The notes under the pieces: generated by a model | What the model saw: only the letters and a program-made list of their open reading frames with translations | What the model was told of the DNA's origin: nothing | Database searches by the model: none | Part shown: positions 57,206 to 64,000 of the stretch, piece after piece | Position numbering within the stretch: position 1 is the first letter of the stretch | How the letters are laid out: the number at the start of each line of letters is the position of its first letter | NCBI RefSeq assembly: GCF_006064855.1 | Contig: NZ_CP040753.1 | Location: forward strand, 372,001-436,000 | Source: Sulfitobacter sp. BSw21498 | Lineage (GTDB): Bacteria > Pseudomonadota > Alphaproteobacteria > Rhodobacterales > Rhodobacteraceae | Length of the DNA stretch: 64,000 bases | Reading direction: 5' to 3' | Position numbers and translations under genes: made by a program

Positions 57206-57261
57206 TTTGGTCTTAAACTTGGAGCGCAGTATCTGCGTTCCTGAAGTCTTTTTGACCTATT

Positions 57262-57306
57262 TGCTGCGCCTGCACAATTATCTAATCGTGCAATGCTGCT
57301 ATGCAG
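57262..57306. repeat. Direct repeat R2 upstream of the sRNA-only unit
   Basis: A 45-bp near-copy of R1 with the same CTGC-TAT-GCAG core (57296-57306). On the minus strand it precedes the two-hairpin sRNA unit. On the plus strand it lies 136 bp before mrp, so it might influence both. Confidence 0.75.
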
Positions 57307-57441
57307 CGAAAACATGGGGTGAATGCGTAATTATTGGGCGGAAAATGTTCGTTTTGCCTTGGTCCTGTGCGGGATTTGAACGCAGGGTTGCGATTTAGCC
57401 AGAAACTGCCATGTCAAAGGCGGTCTCTAAAGGAATACGCC

Positions 57442-58512
57442 ATGCCACTCTCTAAATCCGACGTTGAAACAGCTCTGGCTCGCGTGAAGTTGCCAGACGG
57501 TAAGTCGATTCTCGATCACGACCTTATCCGCGCTTTAACTATTGAGGGCGATGTGGTGCGGTTTGTTATAGAGGCGCCGAATGCGCAGGTCGCGGCGCAG
57601 ATGGCCCCCTTGCGCGACGCGGCGGAGGCGGTGGTGCGCGAAATTGATGGTGTCGGTTCCGTCACGGTTGCTTTGACCGCCCACGGCCCTGCGCCCAAGC
57701 AGGCGGCACCCAGCCTCAAGATCGGCGGACATCCGAAGGCGCAGGAGGGTCCGATGAAGCCGGCAGGGGTTCAGCGTATTCTAGCCATCGGATCTGGTAA
57801 GGGCGGGGTAGGTAAATCTACCGTCAGCTCCAACCTTGCGGTCGCGCTGGCGCGGGCAGGGCGCAAAGTTGGTCTGCTCGATGCCGATATCTATGGCCCC
57901 AGCCAGCCGCGCATGATGGGCGTGAACAAGCGGCCTGCGTCGCCCGATGGCAAGACGATCATCCCGCTGCATGCCCATGGGGTAACCTTGATGTCTATCG
58001 GCTTTATGATGGAAGAGGGTAAAGCGGTCGTTTGGCGTGGCCCTATGTTGATGGGCGCGCTGCAGCAGATGCTTGGGCAGGTGGAGTGGGGCGAGCTTGA
58101 CGTGCTGCTCGTCGATCTGCCGCCGGGGACGGGCGACGTGCAACTGACCCTTTGCACCAAATCCGAGCTGTCCGGCGCGATCGTGGTGTCGACGCCGCAG
58201 GATGTGGCGTTGATTGATGCGCGCAAGGCGATTGATATGTTCAATACACTAAAGACGCCCGTACTGGGGTTGATTGAGAATATGTCGCTGTTTGTCTGTC
58301 CCGATTGCGGATCGCAGCATGAGATTTTTGGTCACGGTGGTGTTGCCGCAGAGGCCGCCAGGATGGATATACCGTTATTAGGTAGCCTACCCATTGATCT
58401 GGACACGCGCCTCTCGGGCGATAGTGGGACGCCGGTGGCAGCGGGTGGTGGTCCAATGGCGCAGGCCTATGCGCGTATCGCCGAAGGGTTGATCAAGGGC
58501 GGGATGGCTTAG
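57442..58512 (+). CDS. mrp: Mrp/ApbC-type Fe-S cluster carrier ATPase
   Basis: A 356-residue P-loop protein. Residues about 1-85 are a DUF59/MIP18-like domain (VETALARVKLPDGKSILDHDLIRALTIEGDVVRFVIE). The ATPase has deviant Walker A GSGKGGVGKSTVSSNLA (about 115), LLDADIYGPSQPRMM, LLVDLPPGTGDVQLTL and ENMSLFVCPDCGSQHEIFG, whose CxxC holds the bridging cluster between two subunits. It ferries Fe-S clusters to apo-proteins. ATG at 57442 follows AAAGGAATACGCC. A terminator follows at 58545. Confidence 0.94.
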   Translation: MPLSKSDVETALARVKLPDGKSILDHDLIRALTIEGDVVRFVIEAPNAQVAAQMAPLRDAAEAVVREIDGVGSVTVALTAHGPAPKQAAPSLKIGGHPKAQEGPMKPAGVQRILAIGSGKGGVGKSTVSSNLAVALARAGRKVGLLDADIYGPSQPRMMGVNKRPASPDGKTIIPLHAHGVTLMSIGFMMEEGKAVVWRGPMLMGALQQMLGQVEWGELDVLLVDLPPGTGDVQLTLCTKSELSGAIVVSTPQDVALIDARKAIDMFNTLKTPVLGLIENMSLFVCPDCGSQHEIFGHGGVAAEAARMDIPLLGSLPIDLDTRLSGDSGTPVAAGGGPMAQAYARIAEGLIKGGMA

Positions 58513-58544
58513 AGCGGCCCGCAGCTACCTCTGTTTTAAAGTTT

Positions 58545-58573
58545 AACGCCGCGCATGTATTTTGTGCGGCGTT
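58545..58573 (+). terminator. Intrinsic terminator of mrp
   Basis: AACGCCGC/GCGGCGTT, 8-bp perfect stem, followed by TCTGT. It lies 32 bases after the mrp stop. Confidence 0.75.
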
Positions 58574-58609
58574 TCTGTATCTGACGCGAGCGCCAATAAA
58601 TCCGAGCTA

Positions 58610-58646
58610 TGGGAGCGTATGGGAGTTGCCATGGGAAATCATGGGA
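58610..58646 (+). promoter_or_regulatory. TGGGA repeat cluster 1 (MraZ-operator type)
   Basis: TGGGA occurs at 58610, 58620, 58632 and 58642, two 10-bp-phased pairs 22 bp apart. MraZ of E. coli binds TGGGN repeats separated by 5-nt spacers, which this matches. It lies 640-670 bp before mraZ. Confidence 0.55.
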
Positions 58647-58781
58647 GCCCGCTCAGCCTCTTGTGCTGGATTGGCAAGATGATTCGGCGGAAATTGGCCG
58701 TCTGCGGCGCGGAATCCCCAGTTTGCGGAACAAAGCTAAATATCTGATGTATAAATTGCGGAACAAGTGGCGAACCTGGCT

Positions 58782-58790
58782 TGTGGATAA
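58782..58790 (-). promoter_or_regulatory. Consensus DnaA box
   Basis: TTATCCACA on the minus strand, a perfect DnaA box, just upstream of the TGGGA cluster and promoter of the dcw operon. Single copy, so a regulatory role is possible but weakly supported. Confidence 0.4.
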
Positions 58791-58809
58791 CTCTGTGGTC
58801 AAAAAATGT

Positions 58810-58834
58810 TGGGAAATTGTGGGAAAATTTGGCA
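58810..58834 (+). promoter_or_regulatory. TGGGA repeat cluster 2 (MraZ operator overlapping -35)
   Basis: TGGGA at 58810 and 58820 and TGGCA at 58830, exactly 10 bp apart (5-bp spacers). The third repeat forms the -35 hexamer TTGGCA of the promoter at 58829-58857. The arrangement fits autorepression of the mraZ operon by MraZ. Confidence 0.68.
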
Positions 58835-58857
58835 CGTTCATTTTTTGTCAATATATT
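58829..58857 (+). promoter_or_regulatory. Predicted promoter of the mraZ (dcw) operon
   Basis: TTGGCA (58829-58834), 17-bp spacer, TATATT (58852-58857), a good sigma-70-type promoter for an alphaproteobacterium. Transcription from about 58864 would give a leader of some 420 nt before mraZ. Confidence 0.6.
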
Positions 58858-58979
58858 GTGTTTATACGCCATAACTTACCGATATGAGCCAGAAATGCCC
58901 CCTATGTTCTCCCCACATGTTGTTTTACAACCCTGTGTAAAACCAAATTTAGTGTGCATTTCCCAAAAAACTTATAGAC

Positions 58980-59004
58980 GCCCATCAATTCCCATGGCAT
59001 CCCT
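58980..59004 (-). promoter_or_regulatory. TGGG-type repeat cluster 3 in the mraZ leader
   Basis: Minus-strand AGGGA, TGGGA, TGGGC at 10-bp spacing (plus strand TCCCT 59000, TCCCA 58990, GCCCA 58980). It has the phasing of an MraZ site in opposite orientation, downstream of the predicted promoter. Confidence 0.45.
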
Positions 59005-59181
59005 AGTGCATCGGATGAGAACGGGACACGGGGCACCAAACGACCCCAACGACCAAATAAAACTCTAGCAGGTTCATACAGGCACCTCGCTTTCATCAGA
59101 CCAAGAGATCCGGCGCGCGAGCGAGCAGACATCCCCCCAGGTGGCGCGCGCAGTCGGACTTCCCCGCCAAGGCGGGACGGG

Positions 59182-59220
59182 CGGCGGGTTGATCAGTGGC
59201 AGCAGATCAACCCGCCGTTT
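59182..59220 (+). terminator. Strong hairpin in the mraZ leader
   Basis: CGGCGGGTTGATC / GATCAACCCGCCG, a perfect 13-bp stem with a 10-nt loop, followed by TTTC, 63 bp before the mraZ start. It could be an attenuator, an RNA-stability element or the terminator of an upstream transcript; the short T-run makes efficient termination doubtful. Confidence 0.6.
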
Positions 59221-59282
59221 CTACATCTACCGCCGGGGGCAAAAGTTTAAGGCGCATCAGCGTCACAGGCAGGGACAAACAC

Positions 59283-59786
59283 GTGAGCCGCAGGTTCAGA
59301 GGCGAAAGCCAACACAAGGTCGATACGAAGGGGCGGGTGTCTATCCCAGCCTCTTTTCGTCGTGTGTTGGAAGCCGGTGATCCGAATTGGCAGAACGGTG
59401 GCACGCCCGAGCTGGTAATCGTCTATGGCGACAGCCGCCGCAGCTATCTTGAATGCTACACCATGCAGGCCATCGACGAGGTCGACGACAAGATCGACGC
59501 CCTCCCACGTGGATCGATGCAGCGTAAGATGTTGCAACGTCTGTTCCACGGTCAGTCCTTTCCGACCTCGGTCGATGAAACGGGCCGTTTGGTGCTGCCA
59601 GCCAAGCTGCGCAACAAAATTGATCTCGAAAACGAAGCATTCTTTATCGCCGCCGGTGATACCTTCCAGATCTGGAAGCCCGAAACCTACGAGACCGAAG
59701 AAAAGGCCCGCGAAGAGGAATGGCTGGACGAGTTGCCAGAAGACTTTGATCCGATGGCCTTCTTGGACGGCACGCCGGAGGCTTGA
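59283..59786 (+). CDS. mraZ: Transcriptional regulator MraZ
   Basis: A 167-residue AbrB-like DNA-binding protein and first gene of the division and cell wall cluster. The GTG at 59283 is chosen because AGGGACAAACAC precedes it and the protein then reads [29 protein letters not shown], the family N-terminus. A longer frame from 59196 is rejected. The second SpoVT/AbrB half is [44 protein letters not shown]. The C-terminal tail is acidic. MraZ represses its own operon through TGGG repeats, seen upstream at 58610-59004. rsmH starts six bases after the stop. Confidence 0.93.
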   Translation: MSRRFRGESQHKVDTKGRVSIPASFRRVLEAGDPNWQNGGTPELVIVYGDSRRSYLECYTMQAIDEVDDKIDALPRGSMQRKMLQRLFHGQSFPTSVDETGRLVLPAKLRNKIDLENEAFFIAAGDTFQIWKPETYETEEKAREEEWLDELPEDFDPMAFLDGTPEA

Positions 59787-59791
59787 TCGAT

Positions 59792-60784
59792 ATGAGCGGA
59801 CGCAACGACACCCCTTCCGCCCCCCATACTCCGGTTCTGCTGCGCCCCTTGCTGGCGGCGGTGGCACCTGTGTCGGGGCGTTGGCTGGATGGCACCTTTG
59901 GCGCGGGGGGCTATACCCGCGGGCTGCTGGATGCCGGTGCTGCGCAGGTGGTGGCGGTTGACCGCGACCCTTTGGCGTTCGAGATGGCGCAGGCCTGGGC
60001 CGGTGACTATGGCGATAAAATCGTCATGCAGCGTGGCGTGTTTTCCAAGATGGACGACTATGCGCAGGATCTGGACGGCATCGTGCTGGACCTCGGCGTG
60101 TCCTCTATGCAGCTGGATCTGGCAGAGCGCGGGTTTTCGTTCATGCGCGACGGGCCGCTCGACATGCGCATGAGCCAGGACGGCCCCTCAGCGGCGGATA
60201 TCGTCAATGAGGCCGAAGAAGAGATGATCGCTAATATCCTCTTTCAGTACGGCGAAGAACGCGCCAGTCGCCGGATCGCCAAAGCCATTGTGCGCGCCCG
60301 CGAAGACGCTCTGATCACCACGACGCTGACGCTTGCGGGTCTGGTAGAGGGCTGTTTGCCGCGGTCAAAGCCCGGTCAGTCCCACCCCGCGACCCGCAGC
60401 TTTCAGGCGCTGCGCATAGCTGTGAATAACGAATATGGCGAGCTTTTCAATGGGTTGATGGCGGCGGAACGCGCGTTAAAGCCCGGCGGCCAGCTGGCTG
60501 TTGTGACCTTCCATTCGGTCGAAGATCGCATGGTCAAACGCTTTTTGACCGCCCGCGCCGGGGCAGGGGGAAATGCGAACCGTTTTGCGCCCGAAATCGA
60601 CGCGCCCGCGCCACAGTTTAAAATCCTCAAGCGCAAGGCCATCGGGCCCGACGCGCAAGAGCTTGATGAAAACCCGCGCAGCCGGTCGGCCAAGCTGCGC
60701 GTTGCAGTACGCACAGATGCGCCTGCCGGCAGCATCGACGGCAGGGCGCTTGGCATGCCTATGGTTAGGGGATTAACCGTATGA
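59792..60784 (+). CDS. rsmH: 16S rRNA (cytosine-1402-N4)-methyltransferase
   Basis: A 330-residue SAM enzyme. [39 protein letters not shown] is the SAM site; [51 protein letters not shown] and [15 protein letters not shown] are diagnostic. ATG 59792 is chosen over a TTG at 59783 that overlaps the mraZ stop. It overlaps ftsL by ATGA-type four bases. Confidence 0.96.
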   Translation: MSGRNDTPSAPHTPVLLRPLLAAVAPVSGRWLDGTFGAGGYTRGLLDAGAAQVVAVDRDPLAFEMAQAWAGDYGDKIVMQRGVFSKMDDYAQDLDGIVLDLGVSSMQLDLAERGFSFMRDGPLDMRMSQDGPSAADIVNEAEEEMIANILFQYGEERASRRIAKAIVRAREDALITTTLTLAGLVEGCLPRSKPGQSHPATRSFQALRIAVNNEYGELFNGLMAAERALKPGGQLAVVTFHSVEDRMVKRFLTARAGAGGNANRFAPEIDAPAPQFKILKRKAIGPDAQELDENPRSRSAKLRVAVRTDAPAGSIDGRALGMPMVRGLTV

Positions 60785-61134
60785 GAACCGTACTTTACAT
60801 CCTGACCACCTTTTCGGTGATCGGCCTTGCCTTTTGGGCCTACCGCGAGAATTATGCGACCCAGCAAGCCCTGAGCGACGCCGATGACCTGCGCTATGAA
60901 ATTCGCGAAGCCTATAGCCGACTTGCCGTGCTCAAGGCGGAGTGGGCCTACCAGAACCGCCCCGATCGTCTGCGCGATCTGGCAGAGCTGAACTTTGACC
61001 GTCTCAACCTGTTGCCGCTGCATCCCGACCAGTTCGGCTCCATCGATCAGGTCAGCTATCCGCCCTTGCCCGAACTGCCCCTATTCGAGATCACCGACGG
61101 CGTTGATGTATCCTCCATGGAGGCACCCGAATGA
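60781..61134 (+). CDS. ftsL: Cell division protein FtsL
   Basis: A 117-residue bitopic protein: membrane segment [19 protein letters not shown] at the N-terminus, followed by a coiled-coil region ([62 protein letters not shown]). It forms the FtsQLB complex that activates septal synthesis. Overlaps rsmH and ftsI by four bases each, in typical dcw order. Confidence 0.9.
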   Translation: MRTVLYILTTFSVIGLAFWAYRENYATQQALSDADDLRYEIREAYSRLAVLKAEWAYQNRPDRLRDLAELNFDRLNLLPLHPDQFGSIDQVSYPPLPELPLFEITDGVDVSSMEAPE

Positions 61135-62918
61135 TCCGCACCCCGCTACGCCCGCTGGCCCGTATTCTTGAAGCCCGCCAAAAGGGCGAAAACCCCGATG
61201 CGATCGAACGCGAGAACAAGCGCATTCGTCACGAGCAGATGCGCGACGCGTCACGGCAGCGGGCAGAAGGGCGTTTGTTGGTTCTGGGTGTATTCTTCTT
61301 TTGTGCCTTCGCCGTCGTTGGCGCGCGCATGGGCGTCATGGCCACCACAGACCCGACAGAGCCGCGCGCGGCGGCCCCCGGTTCGGTGATCTCTGCCACC
61401 CGCGCCGATATTGTGGATCGTAACGGCAACCTGCTGGCGACCAACTTTGAGACACACGCGCTTTATGCGCAACCGCACCATATGATTGACCCGCGCGGTG
61501 CCGTGAAAAAGCTGATGGGCGTGTTCCCGGACCTGAACGAAGAACGCCTGATGCGTGACTTTACAGGCAAGCGTAAGTTCTTGTGGATCAAGAAGAAAAT
61601 CAGTCCCGAGCAAATGCAGGCGGTACATGAGATTGGCGAACCGGGCCTGTTGTTTGCCCCGCGTGACATGCGCCTTTATCCCAACGGGGCACTGGCTGCG
61701 CACATCATGGGCGGGGCCAGCTATGGCCGTGAGGGCGTGCACGCCGCCGAGGTGATCGGCGTTGCCGGTGCTGAGAAATACTTTGACGATTATCTGCGTG
61801 ACCCTGCCAATGGTAACAAGCCGCTCGAGCTGTCGCTGGACATGACCGTGCAGGCTGCATCCGAACGTATCCTCTATGGCGGCATGAAGCTGATGAACGC
61901 CAAAGGGGCGACCTCGATTCTGATGGACGTCCATACGGGCGAGGTCATCAGCGCCGTTTCTTTGCCGTCCTTTGACCCCAACGATCGTCCCCATGCGGCG
62001 GTAAAGGGCGATGCGTCAGACAGCCCATTATTCAACCGGTCCGTTCAGGGTGTGTACGAGCTGGGTTCGGTCTTCAAGATTTTCACTGCAGCGCAGGCAA
62101 TCGATCTTGGCATCGTCACGGCGGACACGGTGATCGACACCTCCGGCCCGATGAAGGTCGGTGGCTTCCGCATTGGCGAATTCCACGGGAAAAACTACGG
62201 CAAGCAGTCCGTGACCGGTATCATCGTTCACAGCTCCAACCGCGGGACCGGGCGGCTCGCGCTCGAGATCGGGGCCGAGCGCCAGCAAGAGTTCCTCAAG
62301 AGCCTTGGTTTCTTTGAACCGACCGGGTTCGAAATCGTCGAAGCCTCTGGTGGTAAGCCTTTGCTGCCGCAGCGCTGGCAGGAACTGAGCACTGTGACTG
62401 TGTCCTATGGCCACGGCCTGTCCTCTAGCCCGATGCATTTGGCGGCAGGCTACGCCGCAATCGCGAATGGCGGTCACAAGGTCACGCCAACGTTGCGCAA
62501 ACAATCGGCCCCTGTGGTGGGCCCCCGCGTGATGTCAGAGGGTGCAGCGGCGGATGCCCGTGCCATGCTGCGCGCCGTGGTAACCGAAGGGACAGCGAGC
62601 TTCGCGGAAGTGCCCGGCTACCAGATCGGCGGCAAGACAGGGACGGCGGACAAGCCCGGCCCCCGCGGCGGATACCTTGAGGATACGGTCATCGCGACCT
62701 TTGCTAGCATCTTTCCCGCCCATGATCCGAAATATGTGCTGATCGTCACGCTGGACGAACCGGTTGAAACCTCGGGCGATAAACCGCGCCGCACCGCCGG
62801 TTGGACAGCCGTGCCCGTCGCCGCAGAGATGGTCCGTCGCGTCGCACCCTTGTTGGGGCTACGACCGACTGTTGAACCGGACAGCCTCGCTGGTATAACG
62901 CTGTCCAGCAGCAACTAA
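61131..62918 (+). CDS. ftsI: Peptidoglycan transpeptidase FtsI (PBP3)
   Basis: A 595-residue class B penicillin-binding protein. One N-terminal membrane helix (about 47-65), PBP dimer domain with RADIVDRNGNLLATNFETHALYAQP, and transpeptidase domain. The S-x-x-K is in YELGSVFKIFTAAQAIDLG (serine at about residue 310), SxN in IVHSSNRGTGRLALEIG, and KTG in GGKTGTADKP. These are intact. It makes septal cross-links with FtsW. murE starts 16 bp later. Confidence 0.96.
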   Translation: MIRTPLRPLARILEARQKGENPDAIERENKRIRHEQMRDASRQRAEGRLLVLGVFFFCAFAVVGARMGVMATTDPTEPRAAAPGSVISATRADIVDRNGNLLATNFETHALYAQPHHMIDPRGAVKKLMGVFPDLNEERLMRDFTGKRKFLWIKKKISPEQMQAVHEIGEPGLLFAPRDMRLYPNGALAAHIMGGASYGREGVHAAEVIGVAGAEKYFDDYLRDPANGNKPLELSLDMTVQAASERILYGGMKLMNAKGATSILMDVHTGEVISAVSLPSFDPNDRPHAAVKGDASDSPLFNRSVQGVYELGSVFKIFTAAQAIDLGIVTADTVIDTSGPMKVGGFRIGEFHGKNYGKQSVTGIIVHSSNRGTGRLALEIGAERQQEFLKSLGFFEPTGFEIVEASGGKPLLPQRWQELSTVTVSYGHGLSSSPMHLAAGYAAIANGGHKVTPTLRKQSAPVVGPRVMSEGAAADARAMLRAVVTEGTASFAEVPGYQIGGKTGTADKPGPRGGYLEDTVIATFASIFPAHDPKYVLIVTLDEPVETSGDKPRRTAGWTAVPVAAEMVRRVAPLLGLRPTVEPDSLAGITLSSSN

Positions 62919-62934
62919 TATAAAGAGCGTCCCC

Positions 62935-64000
62935 ATGGGCATACAGGCCGTCCCGTTATCCTCCCTTGGTCTGACCGCGAAAGGGGGGGGCAACCCGCCC
63001 GTCACAGGCGTCGCCGTTGACAGCCGTCAGGTCCAGCCCGGCACCTTGTTTGCCGCCATGCCCGGCAGCAAGGTACATGGGGCCGAATTCATCCAATATG
63101 CGCTGCGCATGGGCGCGGTGGCCGTGCTGACCGACGCCGCAGGGGCGGCGCTGGCCGCTGACGCGTTGGCGCAGGCAAAGGCAAAGGTGGCCGTTGTCGT
63201 CACTGATGCCCCCCGCGAGGCACTGTCCCGCGCGGCAGCCCTATGGTTCGGTGCACAGCCCGAGGTTATGATCGCCGTCACGGGAACCAATGGGAAAACC
63301 TCTGTCAGCACCTTTGTCCGGCAAATCTGGATCGAAATGGGACTGGCCGCCGTCAACCTTGGCACCACCGGCGTAGAGGGCGCATGGGCAGCGCCGTTGG
63401 CCCATACCACACCCGAACCGATCACCCTGCACCGCACTTTGGCAGAGGCCGCCGCCAACGGCATCACTCACGCCGCGATGGAGGCCTCGAGTCACGGGCT
63501 CGACCAGCGCAGGCTGGACGGTGTGACGCTCAAGGCGGCGGGGTTCACGAATTTCACCCAAGACCACCTCGACTATCACGAGACTTTCGACGCCTATTTC
63601 GACGCCAAGGCCGGTCTGTTCTCGCGCGTGCTGCCGGAAGACGGTACCGCGGTGATCAATATCGACGATGCCAAAGGCGTGGATATGGTCGCCATCGCGC
63701 GGGCGCGGGGATGCGAGACGATCACGGTTGGGCGCGACGGTGGCGATTTGAACCTGTCGGGTCAGCGTTTTGATGCCACGGGGCAAGACCTGCGTTTTAG
63801 CTATCGTGGCAAGACCTATCAGAAACGGCTGAACCTCATTGGCGGCTTTCAGGCCGACAACGTCCTGCTTGCAGCGGGGCTGGTAATCGCTTGCGGCGGC
63901 ACTCCTGCGCATGTGTTTGATACGTTGCCACATCTGACCACCGTGCGCGGTCGCATGCAGCTTGCCGCGACCCGCGACAATGGCGGGGCGGTATTTGTGG
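62935..64000 (+). CDS. murE: UDP-MurNAc-tripeptide synthetase (cut by window end)
   Basis: The open frame from ATG 62935 runs to the window end without a stop, about 355 residues of an expected near 490. GVAVDSRQVQPGTLFAAMPGSKVHGAEF is the Mur N-domain, IAVTGTNGKTSVSTFVRQIW is the P-loop (about residue 113), and TTPEPITLHRTL, MEASSHGLDQRRLDGV, FTNFTQDHLDYHETFDAYFDAKAGLF (carbamylated lysine) and TVRGRMQ follow. It adds the third residue, in this group meso-diaminopimelate, to UDP-MurNAc-dipeptide. The DAP-selecting motif lies beyond the window. Confidence 0.95.
   Translation, partial: MGIQAVPLSSLGLTAKGGGNPPVTGVAVDSRQVQPGTLFAAMPGSKVHGAEFIQYALRMGAVAVLTDAAGAALAADALAQAKAKVAVVVTDAPREALSRAAALWFGAQPEVMIAVTGTNGKTSVSTFVRQIWIEMGLAAVNLGTTGVEGAWAAPLAHTTPEPITLHRTLAEAAANGITHAAMEASSHGLDQRRLDGVTLKAAGFTNFTQDHLDYHETFDAYFDAKAGLFSRVLPEDGTAVINIDDAKGVDMVAIARARGCETITVGRDGGDLNLSGQRFDATGQDLRFSYRGKTYQKRLNLIGGFQADNVLLAAGLVIACGGTPAHVFDTLPHLTTVRGRMQLAATRDNGGAVFV

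Noticed and set aside
57360-57385. tRNA-like 3' end on the minus strand (TTCAAAT loop followed later by ACCA)
   Set aside because: The T-stem has two mismatches, the acceptor length is wrong and no D or anticodon arm can be drawn upstream. It is likely chance or a very old remnant.
58639-58872. 77-residue minus-strand frame in the mraZ upstream region
   Set aside because: No ribosome binding site or family resemblance; the region is AT-rich and better explained as regulatory DNA.

Overview
The window reads as chromosomal DNA of a marine alphaproteobacterium of the Rhodobacterales (Roseobacter group). This rests on moderately high GC, gene order and family content: glyQ-DUF6446-glyS, a purD/xseA divergent pair, a folE2-type GTP cyclohydrolase, TRAP transporters, DUF1127 micro-proteins with CCTCCTCCC-loop sRNAs, a SAM-II riboswitch and a FolB-FolP-GlmM operon. 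No prophage, CRISPR array, rRNA or intact tRNA was seen. The only recognisable mobile element is one IS3-family insertion.

Layout. 1-320: the 5' end of acetyl-CoA synthetase (minus strand, cut by the window edge). 701-3831: a complete DctPQM TRAP transporter with a hairpin between P and Q. 3817-8753: AI-2E family permease, FecCD-type ABC permease plus ATPase without a binding protein, a lipoprotein, a 2Fe-2S ferredoxin and an FG-GAP-like exported protein. 8843-13174: purD, xseA, a small exported protein and an AlkB-type alkane monooxygenase. 13344-18838: a fused NuoE-NuoF formate-dehydrogenase beta subunit with no catalytic subunit beside it, a lytic transglycosylase, ftsY, an EamA transporter and yciB. 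18969-21943: SAM-II riboswitch, metZ, folE2 and a DUF1127 protein. 22015-27002: trkH, a ThDP decarboxylase and a secreted pseudoprotease. 27160-37617: glyQ-DUF6446-glyS, a PPDK-like protein with a worn ATP domain, a SleB-type hydrolase and folB-folP-glmM. 37737-39920: an EamA transporter gene split by a 1,253-bp IS3-family element. 40026-53740: ilvC, two Lrp regulators, a class V aminotransferase, ubiH-like, HAD nucleotidase, GntR regulator, a GT2 fusion protein, carA, yqeY, DUF2244 and pyc. 54073-58512: uvrD, a DUF1127 gene with an array of CCTCC-loop hairpins, and mrp. 58513-64000: a long regulatory region followed by the dcw cluster mraZ-rsmH-ftsL-ftsI-murE (murE runs off the end).

The most notable non-coding content is (i) 56540-57306, two transcription units of anti-SD-like 'cuckoo' sRNA hairpins, one led by DUF1127 and one sRNA-only, each preceded by the same 44-45 bp repeat whose core palindrome also lies upstream of the second DUF1127 gene at 21707; (ii) 58610-59217, 10-bp-phased TGGGA repeats of MraZ-operator type, one set overlapping the -35 of a good promoter, followed by a roughly 420-nt leader with a strong hairpin; (iii) the SAM-II riboswitch before metZ; and (iv) a five-copy dispersed 21-bp motif (GGATTT...CCATTTGGAA) at gene ends and intergenic spaces. 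Among proteins, the pseudoprotease at 25173-27002 (all three triad positions replaced) and the PPDK-like protein at 30879-33455 are likely mis-annotated by simple homology transfer.

All calls come from reading the sequence. No database search or folding program was run.
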